From Hirsutella rhossiliensis (lineage: Eukaryota; Ascomycota; Sordariomycetes; Hypocreales; Ophiocordycipitaceae): DNA of 64,000 nucleotides. Positions 1 through 11,375 of the stretch are shown here, in pieces. Numbering within the stretch: the stretch's first letter is position 1; every line of letters begins with the position of its first letter. Position numbers and translations under genes: made by a program. The DNA lies in contig NW_025408670.1 in NCBI RefSeq assembly GCF_020360975.1, positions 5,456,001 to 5,520,000 of the forward strand, read 5' to 3'. Under the pieces are notes generated by a model, which searched no databases, had not been told where the DNA came from, and saw nothing but the letters and a program-made list of their open reading frames with translations.

Positions 1-2730
1 GGCACTAGACCGTCAGGTCCGGCGGTATCATTGACGGATTTGAAGGCCATTTGAAGCAACGACTCAGCTGATGCTGTTTTTAGCTCGGCTTTCAAGATCT
101 CGTATGCCCTTCGAATCGGGGCGTGATATCTCTCCACCTTGCCAATTGACCAGTGGGCTTCGACGGGCACTTGGTGACAGGTTATTCCTAGCAGCTTCGC
201 TTCTGCTTGGAACTCAGAGGAGGCAAAATTCGTACCAGCGTCGTGCGTGATAACATCTGGAGGGCCTAGGTATGTGTCAATCCAACACAATTTGAGTGCT
301 TCCCGTCTCTTTAGCCGATATATTCTGAAGAAATCGTCCGGCTTGGAAAGAGGTTGCTAGGTCAACGGCATGAAGGACTGGCTGGCTGTCAAGATGCATT
401 ACATCGACGATCAATTCGTAGTTGAAATCGCAGTTATCCTTTAACGTGAATTTGAACCTGCGCGGTGCGTCTGCCTTGATCTGGCAAAATGACAGAATTT
501 TCGGATCATCGCGATTGCTTCGAATTCAACATCATGCCCAGCGCTTGTCAGTAGCTTATGTAGCTTGTGTACTGACGGGTGGCCAAAGCGAGTGTGTAGG
601 CGCCGAAGCTCGGCTTCGGATAGGAAGGCAATAGCGGCTTCATCCTTCCGTAGGAAGAACCACGGATGACCCCATTTGCGTACGATCGGAATCCTCTTAT
701 CGCCGCAGATCAATTCGTTCGTGACGTTGTTGAGATAGGCACCGAGACGGTCCATATCCTTGAGGCATAGCAAGAAGGGCGTTGACATATTGATAACGTG
801 GAAAACGACTTCTCCAATCGGGGTAATGACTGTTGTGATCCCGATCGTGTTCGTCGGCTCGTTTCCACCGAATCTGACCGTTGCGATCGTCGCATTCTTC
901 CGTAGCTGGACCGTCGGCATCTCTCGTTGGAGCGCGCGGAATTGGTCGATCCCAGCTGTAGATATCTTCGCTGCACCCGTGTCAGGCAGGATCCTTGGAA
1001 GAGGTCCGGTTGTAGCGATCGAGCAAGAAATGCTGTGATTCCTCGCATATCGATTCTCCTCGACGGTGTGAATGCGGTGGCGAAAAGCTCTATTAGATAG
1101 GAAGGCAGCTGCAAAGAAGCTATCGCTTTGATCGTCAGAGTCATCGTCAGCAGAATCAGAGGTCTGATCTTCATCTGGGTCCCCTTCGTAATCGGCAAGG
1201 AACGTAGTAAATGGACGGGAAGATGACTTCTGGCCGTGAAATCCTCGTTCTCGAAGATATCTTTCCTTGGCCCTCTTTCTCTCGTCATCCGGATGCTTCG
1301 TTGAAAAACAGCCTTCTTTGCCGCAGACGTAGCAGCGCTTCGTCCACTTCTTCCTTTTGTCAGCGGGGTGCTGATAGCGGCGGTCAGTAAAGAATTGGTC
1401 TTGATCTTGAAGATATTGACTGGGCTGTCCGGGCTGTCTTTGGCTGACGGTTGTGAGTGACGATCTTAGCTGTGAAGATAGTCCCTCGAAGGTCTTAGCC
1501 GGCACGAAGAGGGCGAATTCTAATTCAGGCACGCCACGGCATGCTCGAATTGTCGTTGAAATTAGCTGGTCTTCGCCGCCATAGCTATTCCCAAGAGCTC
1601 TCTGGCATAGCTGCAATTTGTCAAGAAGAGCCTGGAGGATTTCACAGAGAGGCTTCTCGGAGATTCCTTCCGAAGCTGTGTGAAATTGATCGAGGTCCAG
1701 TCAGTGTGATACTGTTGCCTATTGACTTCCGTATCAAAGTGCTGCTTCATCTTCTGATACATCTCCGCGAACGTTGAATCGCGGCTGACTTGATGCACGA
1801 AGAAGTTCTTTGCTCTCTTCGTGAGGATATTTGAGAGCAAAGCGTGGAATTGTGACGGTTTGATGCTAGCTGTGAGGCAGGCATCGAGAAAGTAACGGAT
1901 CTTATCATCTAGGATATCGTAGGCGTCACCTGAATAGTTGAGCTTTCGATCCCATAGCTTAGAAAACTGGTTGGCGATGGCAGGATCGAGGTCTTCATTG
2001 GGGACCTGGACTGGGGGCACGGTCCGGTAAGCTTCGCGGTCGATAGCTGGTCTGATCATAAGTTCCTGCTGCTGTTGATTCGATCGTGACAGGGGTAGGG
2101 ATTGGTCATTGGGGGGGTCTTGCGGGAGGTTTAGATCGGGAGTGACTGGTGCTGGGGTTGGTGCTGGGGTTGGTGCTGGGGTTGTTGCTAGCGATGGCGA
2201 TCGTCTGAGGAGTTCTTGTTGGCGTCGGTAGGCGGCCGTTTTCTCGTATAAGATGGCATCACGAAGATCGTCTTCATCCCACTCAGGAAGTCGGTCACGG
2301 TTCTTCAGATTTACTAGGAATGCCGTGATCTTTGCGTTCAGCTTTCCTGTATAGATTCCTCTGAACCTTAGGGTATTCCGTAGGACCTTACGGACCCTTG
2401 ATCGACCTTCTTGAAGTCGTCTTCCTCCCAATCCTCAAAGTCTTCTTGGAATGATCCAAGCAGCTCGAGACCTTGACATGTTGAGGAGACTTTATAATCA
2501 ACGATGCGGGCGAGAACGAAGGTATTATAGTGGATCTCATCGGAAGTCTCGTTGACTGGGGTGTTGAAGAGGTCCATGTTGAAGATTGTGGCGAGGCCAC
2601 GGTTGAATTCAGCAATATCGAGGAATTCGTTGATGTCGAGCGTCGGTGCGTTCGCGTTCGCGCTGGTGCCGCTTGCGCTGCTGCTCATGATGTCGGATGG
2701 GGCTTGACAGGAAAATCTGCGAGGGAATAG
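1..2730 (-). mobile_element. Ty1/Copia-type LTR retrotransposon, frameshifted, cut by the window edge
   Basis: Reading right to left, a gag-like start lies near 2688. A gag region with a CCHC-type knuckle (CYVCGKEGCFSTKH) lies near 1290-1350. A protease motif (LPDTGAAK) lies near 990. The integrase zinc finger begins with RFGHPSVHKLHKLL near 570. The integrase core carries its acidic residues in IVDVMHLD, THDAGTNF and GKVERYHAP between about 420 and 100. Reverse transcriptase and RNase H would lie beyond position 1. The frame changes near 2400, 1590, 490 and 330, so the copy cannot make one polyprotein. Unlike its neighbours it keeps normal GC and normal CpA/TpG content, so it was not mutated by RIP. 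A proline-rich tandem, (PAPT)n, lies near 2140-2190. A TGGTATCCCGC-like stretch (complement of 2793-2803) could be a primer-binding site, but this is weak. Class assignment is strong; termini are not resolved. Confidence 0.88.
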
Positions 2731-3215
2731 GGCAAGAAGGTGTCAAGAGAGGGTCAAATTGATCGAGAGTGATCAATGAAGCTGATAATCAAGCGGGATA
2801 CCAGAGATTTGTATGTGCGATAGGGCACGCCTAAGAGGTCAGCGGCTGAGGCAAACAACTAGGCACGGTTGACTGAATAGAGTGGGCGCCGGTCGGGTCT
2901 TCGTAGTCAGTCTCGCGTTCTAGCAATCTTAACTTCGCAGGGCAATCTGATGCAGATGATGCTTAGAAAAGACTCTCTTCTATCTTGCTGCTCTGAGGTT
3001 ACCAGCCAGGTAACAACTGATCAGTGTGGATAGGTTAACTGAGGCTCAGTTGGGTCTTTGATCGATGATCGTGTTGTTCTTGTTATTCTTCGCTATCTAG
3101 ACCATGCTGTGAGGTTTGATAGGTTGTGCGCGTGTCGGGTAAACGTTGTTCCCTGCTGACGCACGTGATACCCTCCTGCGATGTGCGCTCTATCGTACAA
3201 ATGATCAGACAAAAG
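2731..3215. other. GC-normal stretch beside the Copia element, probable leader or 5' LTR remnant
   Basis: No gene is seen here. The base composition matches the Copia element and breaks sharply to TpA-rich sequence near 3220. By position it should hold the 5' leader and part of the 5' LTR of the minus-strand element. I could not define LTR ends or a matching second copy within the window. Confidence 0.35.
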
Positions 3216-3219
3216 CGAA

Positions 3220-4215
3220 CTTATTAAGGAAGTCTTAAAGTATATTATTAATATAATACTAAAAAGTAGCGGGCGCTCTTAAGAGGCTAAAGGGCGTTAT
3301 AAGCTACTTAAATAAGCTATAGTATATATAAAACGCTATCTTTTACTTATTACCTTCTAAAATCTATACCTTATAAAACGCTTATTTTATATCTAGCTTC
3401 GTAAACTACTTTACCTTTAAAAGGTTATAGAGTATATCTAAGATTAAGGGTAAAGGGTAGTAGTCTAGCCTTATAATTACGTTTAAAGCCCTATAATCGT
3501 AATAAAACTATATCCCGCCCTTTAGTTTATATATAAATAAGACTAGCGCTCCTACTTTAAAGCTACTTACTTATATAAAACCCTTATTTAAGAGGTCCCT
3601 TAGCGTCTTTTTTAGTACTAGTAGCTCTATATATAATATACTATATAGCGGTCTAAATAGTATAAGTAGTTCCTACCCCTTCTTATTAATATAGAGTACG
3701 ATCTTATAGTCTACCCTTAGCTTATATAGGTTAAGCTTATTTACTTCCTAAGACTTAAATAGTAGTAGGAGGTTATAAAAGCGCTTTAATATTTACTACT
3801 ATAGCTTAAAGGGCGACTTTAGCTTTTTTATTTAAAGGGCCTTATCGATATCTAATAAGCTAACTATATAGACCGCTATATTAGCCGCTACCTAGCCTTA
3901 CCCCTACTCTACTTATTATATAGTTCTTATAAAGATAAAGGTAAGGACTTCTTATACTAAGTATAAAGCTTATACGCTTAGTCTTACGCTTATAGAACTA
4001 TTATTATAATAGACCTACTATTATATAGGCCTAAACTATAGCTTCCTTTAATATAAAACTAAGTATAACTCTATATATAATAACTAAGGTTTCTTAAGGA
4101 TTAAGGGAAATTCTAGTTAAGGGATTATATAGGCTATAATAAGCTTATATTAACTATCGACCTCTATAGCTAGCTATATAATGCCCTTAATTACTATACC
4201 CTTTATTATACTTTC
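3220..4215 (-). mobile_element. RIP-degraded Ty3/Gypsy reverse-transcriptase fragment
   Basis: On the minus strand, reading through many stop codons, the Gypsy reverse-transcriptase pattern is clear. A VGALVLFIYKLKGG block and a YDYRALN motif (near 3480-3520) are followed by LDYYPLPL and then F-TKLDIK-AFYKV. Nearly every in-frame stop stands where a CAG, CGA or TGG codon is expected, as RIP produces. CpA and TpG are almost absent while TpA dominates. Only part of the RT region is present; no LTR, protease or integrase was recognised. The element is dead. Confidence 0.82.
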
Positions 4216-4690
4216 TTAAGGTATATGAGCAAAAGCGGAATTTTGGGAAATTAAGAAATCAAGTAAGACTACGTGATAGAGGGGAAGAAGGAGTATAAGG
4301 TAGGATTTTCAACGGAATTTATTGGTAGTGTATTGGTGTGTGGAAGAGGTGTTAAAGTTGATGATTTTCTATCTATCTACCAGCGGACATGCTGTCTTAT
4401 ATAGACAATTGTAGCTGAACGGAAGAACCTTTCGGGACCAGATTTAGGCTTCCGTATAGCCCTGAGACTGAGGAATTCCGTGATATCTCGAGTGAATCTG
4501 GAAGTGTCTTGGTTCTACTGATATTCGTGTTTAGAGGAGGTTGGTCGTGCCGGTGTTCTTGAGAGGTCTTAGCTAGCATTCCAAGCTAGCTCTGTTCCTT
4601 CGATTCCCGATTGTACGATAACCGGCAACCCGTTTAATGCATAATGACATACAAAATGACGAGCGATTCTTGCTCTATAGGATGAGATTT
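4216..4690. other. Island of non-RIP sequence between two RIP-degraded elements, candidate LTR or leader
   Basis: Composition returns abruptly to normal, with CpA and TpG present. On the minus strand there is a TATA-like TATATAAG (complement near 4390-4400) followed by a CA-rich leader-like stretch, which suggests an LTR or promoter-leader segment. A short inverted pair of AGCTAGC-type words lies near 4570-4590. It could be the continuation of the Copia 5' region, split by insertion of the Gypsy fragment, or a solo LTR. No reading frame of note. Confidence 0.3.
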
Positions 4691-6905
4691 TGTCTATAAT
4701 TAATATACTACTTATTGGCTTATATAATCGGGAGAGTATATTATAGCTGCTTTATTTATAGTAGGAACACCGTTCCTTATAGGGAGGTAGTTAGCTAGGG
4801 TAGTCCTAGTTAGGGCCGCTCTATCTTTAGCGCGACCTTAGTTTTATTATCCGGTATATCTATATATAGCCTCTAAGCTAAGTTAAACTAATAGAGCTTA
4901 CTTAAGTAAAGGAACTATTACGCTAGCGGCGCTATAGTCCTTTTCCCTTAAAGGCCCGCTCTTATATTACCTACGTCCTAGGCCTATATTAAGAGGGACT
5001 CCCTTACCTTTACCGTTAATAGATAGTCGATTATCGTATAGTAGATAGTATCCTATCTTTATCTATAGGTATATATTAGCGAAACTACGCTAAGGACCTA
5101 TTAGTTAAAGAGGAAGTCGTTAAGCTTAATCTTTCCTATATATATCTAAGTAATTACTATACTAATATACTTAGGGAGGCCCTTATAATAGTTTAGCGTT
5201 ATCGCCTTATTAAACTAAGGTAGGAAGTTAGCGGGGTAGAGGGTAGTTTAGTATTATCGGATTGCGTTTTCCTTAGCGTTTTATTAAGCGGCCTATTCCT
5301 TATTTAGCCTTTTAAGCGACTTAGCTTTATCTAAGAGGTCGTCTATTTTTATCTAGCTCTAGACCCCCTTTATTTCCTTTATAAGGGGGGGTCTACCTAG
5401 AGGTAGTACTGCCGGGGGTCTACCCTCTCTCTAGCATCGCCTCTTTTTAAGTATGCCCGCGACCGCGTTAGACGCGCGTTAGATTTAGCCTAAGAGCCCT
5501 AAGTCTTTTAGCCTTTAAAGGGTATCCGTTATTCTTTAGTTTAAGTAGAGGTCGATTAAGGGCACCTATACCTCCGCTTCGACTTAGTAGACTAAGGTCG
5601 CGCGGTAGGTACTTATTACTACCTAGAGGTAAGCTAACTAGTCCTAGGTAAGGTCCCGCGCGATTCTATATAATTTCCCCCCTATAGGCGTTATCTTATA
5701 GAATATAACTATAGCGTAGGAAATTAAGGACCGGATTACCTTACTATAGACTTCCCTAGCGCGTAGTAGGGTATAGCCCTACGTAAACGCCGCGAGCCCG
5801 GTTAGGGCTATAGTCTAGTGCTTTAACTTCGCTTAGAGTTATTTTAAGTGCGCCTTCTAGCATAGTTTCCGGTATACCTAAACCCCTAGTAAGCGGGCCT
5901 CTTAGACCGGGGTTACTACGTTAGCCCTAAGGCGTACTAGCGTCGTTATCGCTTATCTCCTTTATATAAAGTATATTAATTCGCTCTTCGATAGTTTAAA
6001 AGTAACCGTAAACTTAGTCGCCTATTCCGCGTATACCTTCTAGGCTTCCTCTAGGCATACTATTATAGTAGCCTTATTAGGTCTAATACTAACTATATTT
6101 ATATTATTAGTAAAGCTAATAGTATAAATACTATATATTATACTAAGCCTTTCGTATAAAGGGGTTATATAGTATAGAAATAAGATCGGGGATAAGGGGG
6201 AGCCTTAAGGGACTCCCGTTAGTACTTAAGTTAGCTCTAAGGTCCTCCTATCGAAGTAAAGGGTCGATCTCCTATCGCTTACGAAGCTCTATATTAAGCT
6301 CATAAGCTACCTAGGGTATCCCTTAAGCTTTAGTTCCCTTATAAGCTTATTATAGTTAACTATATCGAATATACCTTTAATATCTAGCTATAAGAATAAT
6401 ATAATGCCCCTCTAGGCTTATATCGCGCGTATTAGTTCCGTTACTAGTAAGATCGCCGCCTCCGTAAAGCGTTTCCTCCTATTCCTTATTTATCTATCTA
6501 GTAGGATGCCGTTCGCCTCCGCTACTCCCGCGATCCTCTAGGCTAGTATCTACTCGAGTACTTTTCCTACTATAAGTAGGAGGGAGATTAGTCTCTAACC
6601 TCCTACTATACGGTAGGCGTCCGGCCTCTTGCCTAGCTTCTAGATAACTACTATATTCGCGCTACGGAACCGACCTAGGAAATATAAGAGTTAGGTATAG
6701 GCGTTAAAGATCGTGGCTAGTCGCTAGACTAGGGCTAGGCCGTACTTCTTAATAAACCCTAAGGGGACGCCGTCCGGACCCGCCGCTTTCTAGCTTGCTA
6801 TCTTACCTAGCGCCCCTACGACGTCGGCTAGCTAGATCTATTAGTTAACTATAAGGGTCGCCTCGGCCGTAGGCCGGGGTAGCCCTTAGGTCGTGCTAGC
6901 CTATA
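4691..6905 (-). mobile_element. RIP-degraded non-LTR (LINE, Tad/I-like) retrotransposon
   Basis: Read on the minus strand through stops, a LINE reverse transcriptase is recognisable in order. AAGPDGVPLGFIKKYG lies near 6763-6785, then IKLGKRPDAYRIV-type and RLISLL-IVGKVLE blocks. FVSDRRSTL lies near 6270, and GVP-GSPLSPILFL lies near 6183-6216. The catalytic box near 6094-6118 reads FTNNINI where FTDDINI is expected. A C-terminal block with KGLPKYISIVIT and IGKIKLNDFLF lies near 5085-5230, as in fungal Tad-type elements. The endonuclease half is missing on the right, so the copy is 5'-truncated or replaced. CpA/TpG are nearly gone and stops are frequent, the RIP pattern. Both catalytic aspartates are changed to asparagine, which G-to-A RIP transitions explain. 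The LINE assignment is firm; the exact clade is less so. Confidence 0.82.
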
Positions 6906-7385
6906 AGATAATATTAATAAGCTATATAAAGCTCTTTTATATATAGCTAGCTTATATATATATATATATATATAGGATCTAGCTCTTTATATATAATTAT
7001 ATAGCTTTAGCTATAGCTTAAGCCTATAACTTATAATAATTAAAGACTTTTATACTTAGCTCCTTTTTTTACTATATTAATATAGCTAAATTAAGTAGTA
7101 GGGCCTAGGTAGGTAAGGTATATATTAAAAAAGTAGATTATCTATATAAATAAAGATTTTATTTATATAAATAGTAATACTATATTTTAAAGTAAAAATA
7201 AAACTAATATAAAACTAATAATAGTTAATAAAATAAAAAACTATAAAAAGTTTTTTTTAAATAGTATTATAAATATATATTAAACTACTTAATTTTAATC
7301 TATTTTACTTATTATTAATATTTTAAGTATTTTAAGTCTCTCTTATATAACTTATTAGTACTTATATAGTAAGCCACGAGGTAGT
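6906..7385. repeat. AT-rich, probably RIP-degraded sequence of unknown origin
   Basis: Very AT-rich, with a (TA)n run near 6953-6973 and A/T homopolymer clusters. No protein motif was readable in any frame. The change to normal composition near 7375-7385 marks the edge of the gene-bearing region. Confidence 0.55.
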
Positions 7386-7450
7386 CTTATCAGCGCTCTC
7401 GTCGCTTTAAACATAACGGACTACAACGTTTACCCAATGTTCGGGAACCG

Positions 7451-8599
7451 ATGCCCCTAATGCCCATCTGCATCGAATGTCGGCATCCCGTCAAGACACT
7501 CTGGACGCAATACTCAGGTGCAGGCGACCAGTCGAGCGGCCATAACATTCGGTTGACGGTATGCCGCCAATGCGGCCGCTTCTGCGACAAGTATGTTGAA
7601 CACGACTTTGTCGTGCTCTTCATCGACCTAGTCTTGATCAAACCACAGGTGCGTGCAGCGCAATGTCTGGTGAAAGCCATGCGCTATGCAGAGAGAGAGG
7701 CACTGGCTGACCCGATATGCCACCAGGTCTACCGCCACCTATTGCACAATACCCTGATGCGTGATGGCGACCGCTTCGACGTGAGCCCTGTCCCCGGAAT
7801 CTTGGGCGTGGCACAGGAGCTCGGTGCTGAAACTCGATATAGCCCTCCATCATCCGTCTGGGCATCTTGCTACTGCTCTTTGACGTTTACTTGACATGGG
7901 CGCGTATTGAGAAACAGACGACTCCGGCTACGCTGCCTGGCGAAAGTAACCTGGGCACGCTCGCGCAGCAGCCCATCGTCTTGCAATACCTCTTTTTCTG
8001 TTCGTCCATACCCTCCCTCTCTCCACTATCTTCCCTCTGCTCTGGCCTATTCCCTGGCTTGTCTTGCTCATATGGCCATGCCCGGGTCTGCGCACGTATA
8101 CATGTTCCCGTTCAATGCAGCTTATGCCAGGACAGTGATCCTCTGCACGCTTTCGACAATGGCTTTCCATCTCAGTATTCGCTTTCTCACCTCCTCGCCG
8201 CTTTCGCCGCTCTATTCGCTGGGGATCATGGCGCGACACGCGAGGCCCAACTCGGTCTCGACAGCCCTCCTTGTCTCGTCGTCAACGAAACTCTTTCCCA
8301 TCCTGATGGTCATTTGGGAATACGACGTCCCTGCCGCAGCCCGATCTCTTGGCTGGGCTGTCGTGGCCAACAACGTCGAGGCCCTGCGCATCCTGCTTGA
8401 TTGCAAATACTATACAGCCTGTATCCTCGCTGTTGCCGGGGCAGCCTCGCGGTGGGCCGTCGGCCGGCTGGTGCTCATGGCAGCCGGGCTGGGTAACGTA
8501 GACTCCATCAGCGAGAGCAGTGTGGCAGCCGACGGGAAGGCGTTATGGGCCCTATTGATATTTGTCAAAGAATGGGCTGGTCGTATAGCTATGGGTTAG
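7451..8599 (+). CDS. ARV1: ARV1-family lipid homeostasis protein
   Basis: Arv1 is an ER/Golgi membrane protein needed for sterol and sphingolipid distribution and GPI-anchor synthesis. The N-terminus shows the Arv1 homology domain with a zinc-binding pattern (CIECRHPV then VCRQCGRFCDKYVEHDFVV), followed by several hydrophobic segments (for example GILLLLFDVYLTW). Exons are 7451-7648, 7727-7780, 7843-7999 and 8136-8599, giving 290 residues, a usual family length. The joins restore KPQ-VYRHLLHN, RFD-PSIIRLG and LFF-LILCTLS. The third intron has an unusual GTTCGT donor. The ATG at 7451 leaves only three residues before MPICIEC; the ATG at 7460 is an equally possible start. The gene begins only about 65 bases from the repeat region. 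Confidence 0.92.
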
Positions 8600-10073
8600 A
8601 GGTGGGATTAACTCGGCTTCAAGGGTTGGGTCTTGACATGGCCACTTCTGTTGACAAACTCGTCACTGATTATTGTTGTCAAACTCCAGAGCCACCGCAC
8701 GCACGAAAGAATCGTGCTCCCGGTGTCGTGACATATTTAGGAATGGAAGAAGCCTTGCGCCCTGCATTAGATCATTGAAACGGACGTGGCATCCACCTGC
8801 CCGAGCCACATAATGTACAGTCGGTCGATGATTGTGCAGCAAGTACCATACTTCCCTGCCACGGTGCCGAGCTTCCCAAACAACGCCGTTGTCCGCACTA
8901 ACATGTAGTTGTGTAGCCCTCAGGTACGATACTAGTGCTCGAGGAACTGCTCCCGTAGATCGCTTCGTCTCGGGACGATCAATGGATGCAGCTGGGCGAG
9001 AAACGTGATGGCCCACATGAGATAACAGCTCACGATTGAGAGTATTAGGGAGGATCGCCACAGCCTGCCAGCAACCGACATGTGAGCATGGCTTCTGTTG
9101 ACCCGGGATAGCGCGCCATTGTGCAACTGGGGATAACTCACACTTGATTCGCGCCTTTGGGTGCTAGGAACCAGGACGCTGCACAGAGCGCAGCGATGAT
9201 CACGAGGCCGACGTAAATCGAATACCTGTGCGTCGGTTTCCATCAGATCAGCTTTGGTACTTGGTCCGCGAGGGAACCTGGCGAAGTGCGTACCCCTGGG
9301 CCATTGTAGGAAGTTCTTGGAACAACACTCTTGATGCTATGTCCGCGTGGTTCAAGAGGTACTGGTTGGTAAGCTTAGGCGGGACCTGTATGAAGTTGCT
9401 GCAACGTCGTGGTCGTCGGAAGTGAAGCAGTGACAAGTTAGGACGAGGAAAGCCGGTCCCATTGCTTAGTCATGGCGAGCACGCCTGGCACGTGATTCAG
9501 ATGCCTGTCAGTAGGCATCTGACTTCTACTCTCAAGAGCAAGCCATAGTATTGCACCAGTGCTGAATCAATATTAAAACCTACGTTTGTCACGTCATTTT
9601 GCTAGGCAAAAGTAGAGTGCTCACTCCAGCAGATGGTGCTGCAAGTGACTGTTTTTACACGTGACAAGTAAGGACTTTAATGCTGCGACGCGGCAGAGCA
9701 GCCGGGAACTTATGTTATGGTGCGATTTACCAACAGAAAAAAAAGTACCGAAGACGGCGCGGCGCTTCATTGAATGATACCCCTGTACTCCGTGACTAGT
9801 ACCAATGCTTTACCCCTTTCGCATATGCGTTAAAAAAGTGTCGACCCCACGCAAAGATCGGGTACCTCGCACGCGGGTGCATTTTGTCAGAGGGCGTTGT
9901 ATTTCGCCTCTGGAAACAAATTACCTGCAGTTCCTGGAGACGTGCGCCGCGTTGCAGATAGCAGCCACCCACCGCGTTCCATCTATCCTTCATCTACCAA
10001 GTGCAGCCACATCATCTTCCATCTCGACAAGTCAGACGCACGACCGAAGCCTCCGATCACCGCCATCGCCAAG
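8600..10073. other. Intergenic region, no recognised gene
   Basis: About 1.47 kb. Open frames of 100-130 codons on the minus strand at 8663-9061 and 8932-9243 show no recognisable motif and no convincing splice pattern. A perfect inverted repeat lies at 9497-9522. The last 300 bases are likely the promoter and 5' UTR of the BAR-protein gene. Confidence 0.6.
9497..9522. repeat. Perfect 10-bp inverted repeat with 6-base loop
   Basis: TCAGATGCCT at 9497-9506 is the exact reverse complement of AGGCATCTGA at 9513-9522, separated by GTCAGT. It lies in the middle of a gene-free stretch. It could be a hairpin or a dimeric protein-binding site; chance cannot be excluded. Confidence 0.6.
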
Positions 10074-11375
10074 ATGGATTTCAAGAACTTTGGCAAGAAC
10101 CTTTCGTAAGTCCCGCCGCAGTTGATGCTGCGCGATGATCCCAGCCCCGTTGCTTCTTTCCCGGAGTGCAAAGCACAGCCCAGAGAGAGCGCTGACCGCT
10201 CGCATCGCGAGTCCAGGGACTTTGGCGCGCAAATCACGCCATTTGCGTCGCGCACCTTTCAGTTCACCAAGGAGCAGTTTGGACAGGCAGATGACAAGGC
10301 AGGCGCAAAACCGCCCCATCACGCGGCAGCCCGCTAATCCGCTCTCGCAAACAGACTCAGCTGCCACCCGACTACATTGATCTGGAGAAGCGGGTGGACG
10401 CCTTGAAGCAGGCCCACCAGAAGATGCTAGCTGTGACGTGAGTCGTTATCTTCGTGCGCGACGCCCGTCCTGTGCTTACCTGCAACCCGGCAAGCTCCCA
10501 ATTCTCGAACGAGGCCTACGACTACCCCCCCAACATCAAGGAGACTTTCCAGGACCTCGGTCGCACCGTGAGCGAGAAAGTCACTCTTCTTTCTGCCGCG
10601 ACATCTACGACCGAAGCCCAAGCCGCTCTGGTTGCCCCCCCTTCGGCCAAGCCCCAACCCAAGACCTTTAGCCATGCTATTGCACGCGCCAGTCTGTCTA
10701 GCAGTCAGCTCGTGCACCAGAACCACACTGGGGCAAGCGAAGACCCCTTGGCCACTGCCCTCGAGAAATACGCCCTCGTGATGGAGCGTGTCGGAGAGGC
10801 TCGCCTCGTCCAGGATTCTCAGATCCAGAGTCGCTTTCTTGCCGGCTGGAATACGACTCTCAACACCAACCTCATGTTCGCGACGCGCGCCAGGAAGAAC
10901 GTTGAGAAATCGAGGCTCTCGCTCGACGCTGTCAAAGCCCATGCTAAGGGTACCACCTTCAAGCTTGGCAACCAGGGTGCTCGAGCGGGCCAACACGAGG
11001 AGCAAGAGCTTAGCCCAGAGGCTCAAGAGGAGATTGAAAAGGCCGAGGACGAGTTTGTCACCCAAACTGAGGAGGCTGTCGGCGTCATGAAAAATGTATG
11101 CGCTTCATCGTTTCGGTCGCATGGACTTGTAGGTCACTGACACTACGCAGGTTTTAGACTCCCCCGAACCGCTTCGCAACCTCTCCGAGCTCCTCGCCGC
11201 ACAGATCGAGTATCACAAGAAGGCTTACGAGGTTCTGAACGAGCTCGCGCCTGCCATTGATGGGTTGCAGACCGAGCAGGAAGTACGATGGTTCTCTGGC
11301 TTTCCATGTGCCACCAGCGACTGACTTTGGTTACTGCAGGCTAGCTACCGCAAGAGTCGTGAGGAAGCTTCTTAG
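10074..11375 (+). CDS. GVP36: BAR-domain protein, Gvp36 type
   Basis: Gvp36-type proteins are BAR-domain, membrane-curvature proteins of Golgi vesicles and endocytosis. The product starts MDFKNFGKNLS and continues with the conserved ITPFASRTFQFTKEQFGQ, QLPPDYIDLEKRVDALKQ and NEAYDYPPN blocks. A long helical coiled-coil region ends near AYEVLNELAPAIDGLQ. Exons are 10074-10105, 10217-10298, 10355-10437, 10495-11095, 11151-11282 and 11340-11375, giving 321 residues. All junction phases close. The second intron (10299-10354) appears to be GC-AG, with donor AAG|GCAGGC and branch CTAAT, because no GT donor there restores the conserved GQADDK-TQLPPDY junction. Family assignment rests on these blocks; its cargo is not inferable. 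Confidence 0.87.

Noticed and set aside
8663..9243. Overlapping minus-strand frames of 132 and 103 codons downstream of ARV1
   Set aside because: No motif, no consistent splice sites, and codon content unlike the genes nearby.
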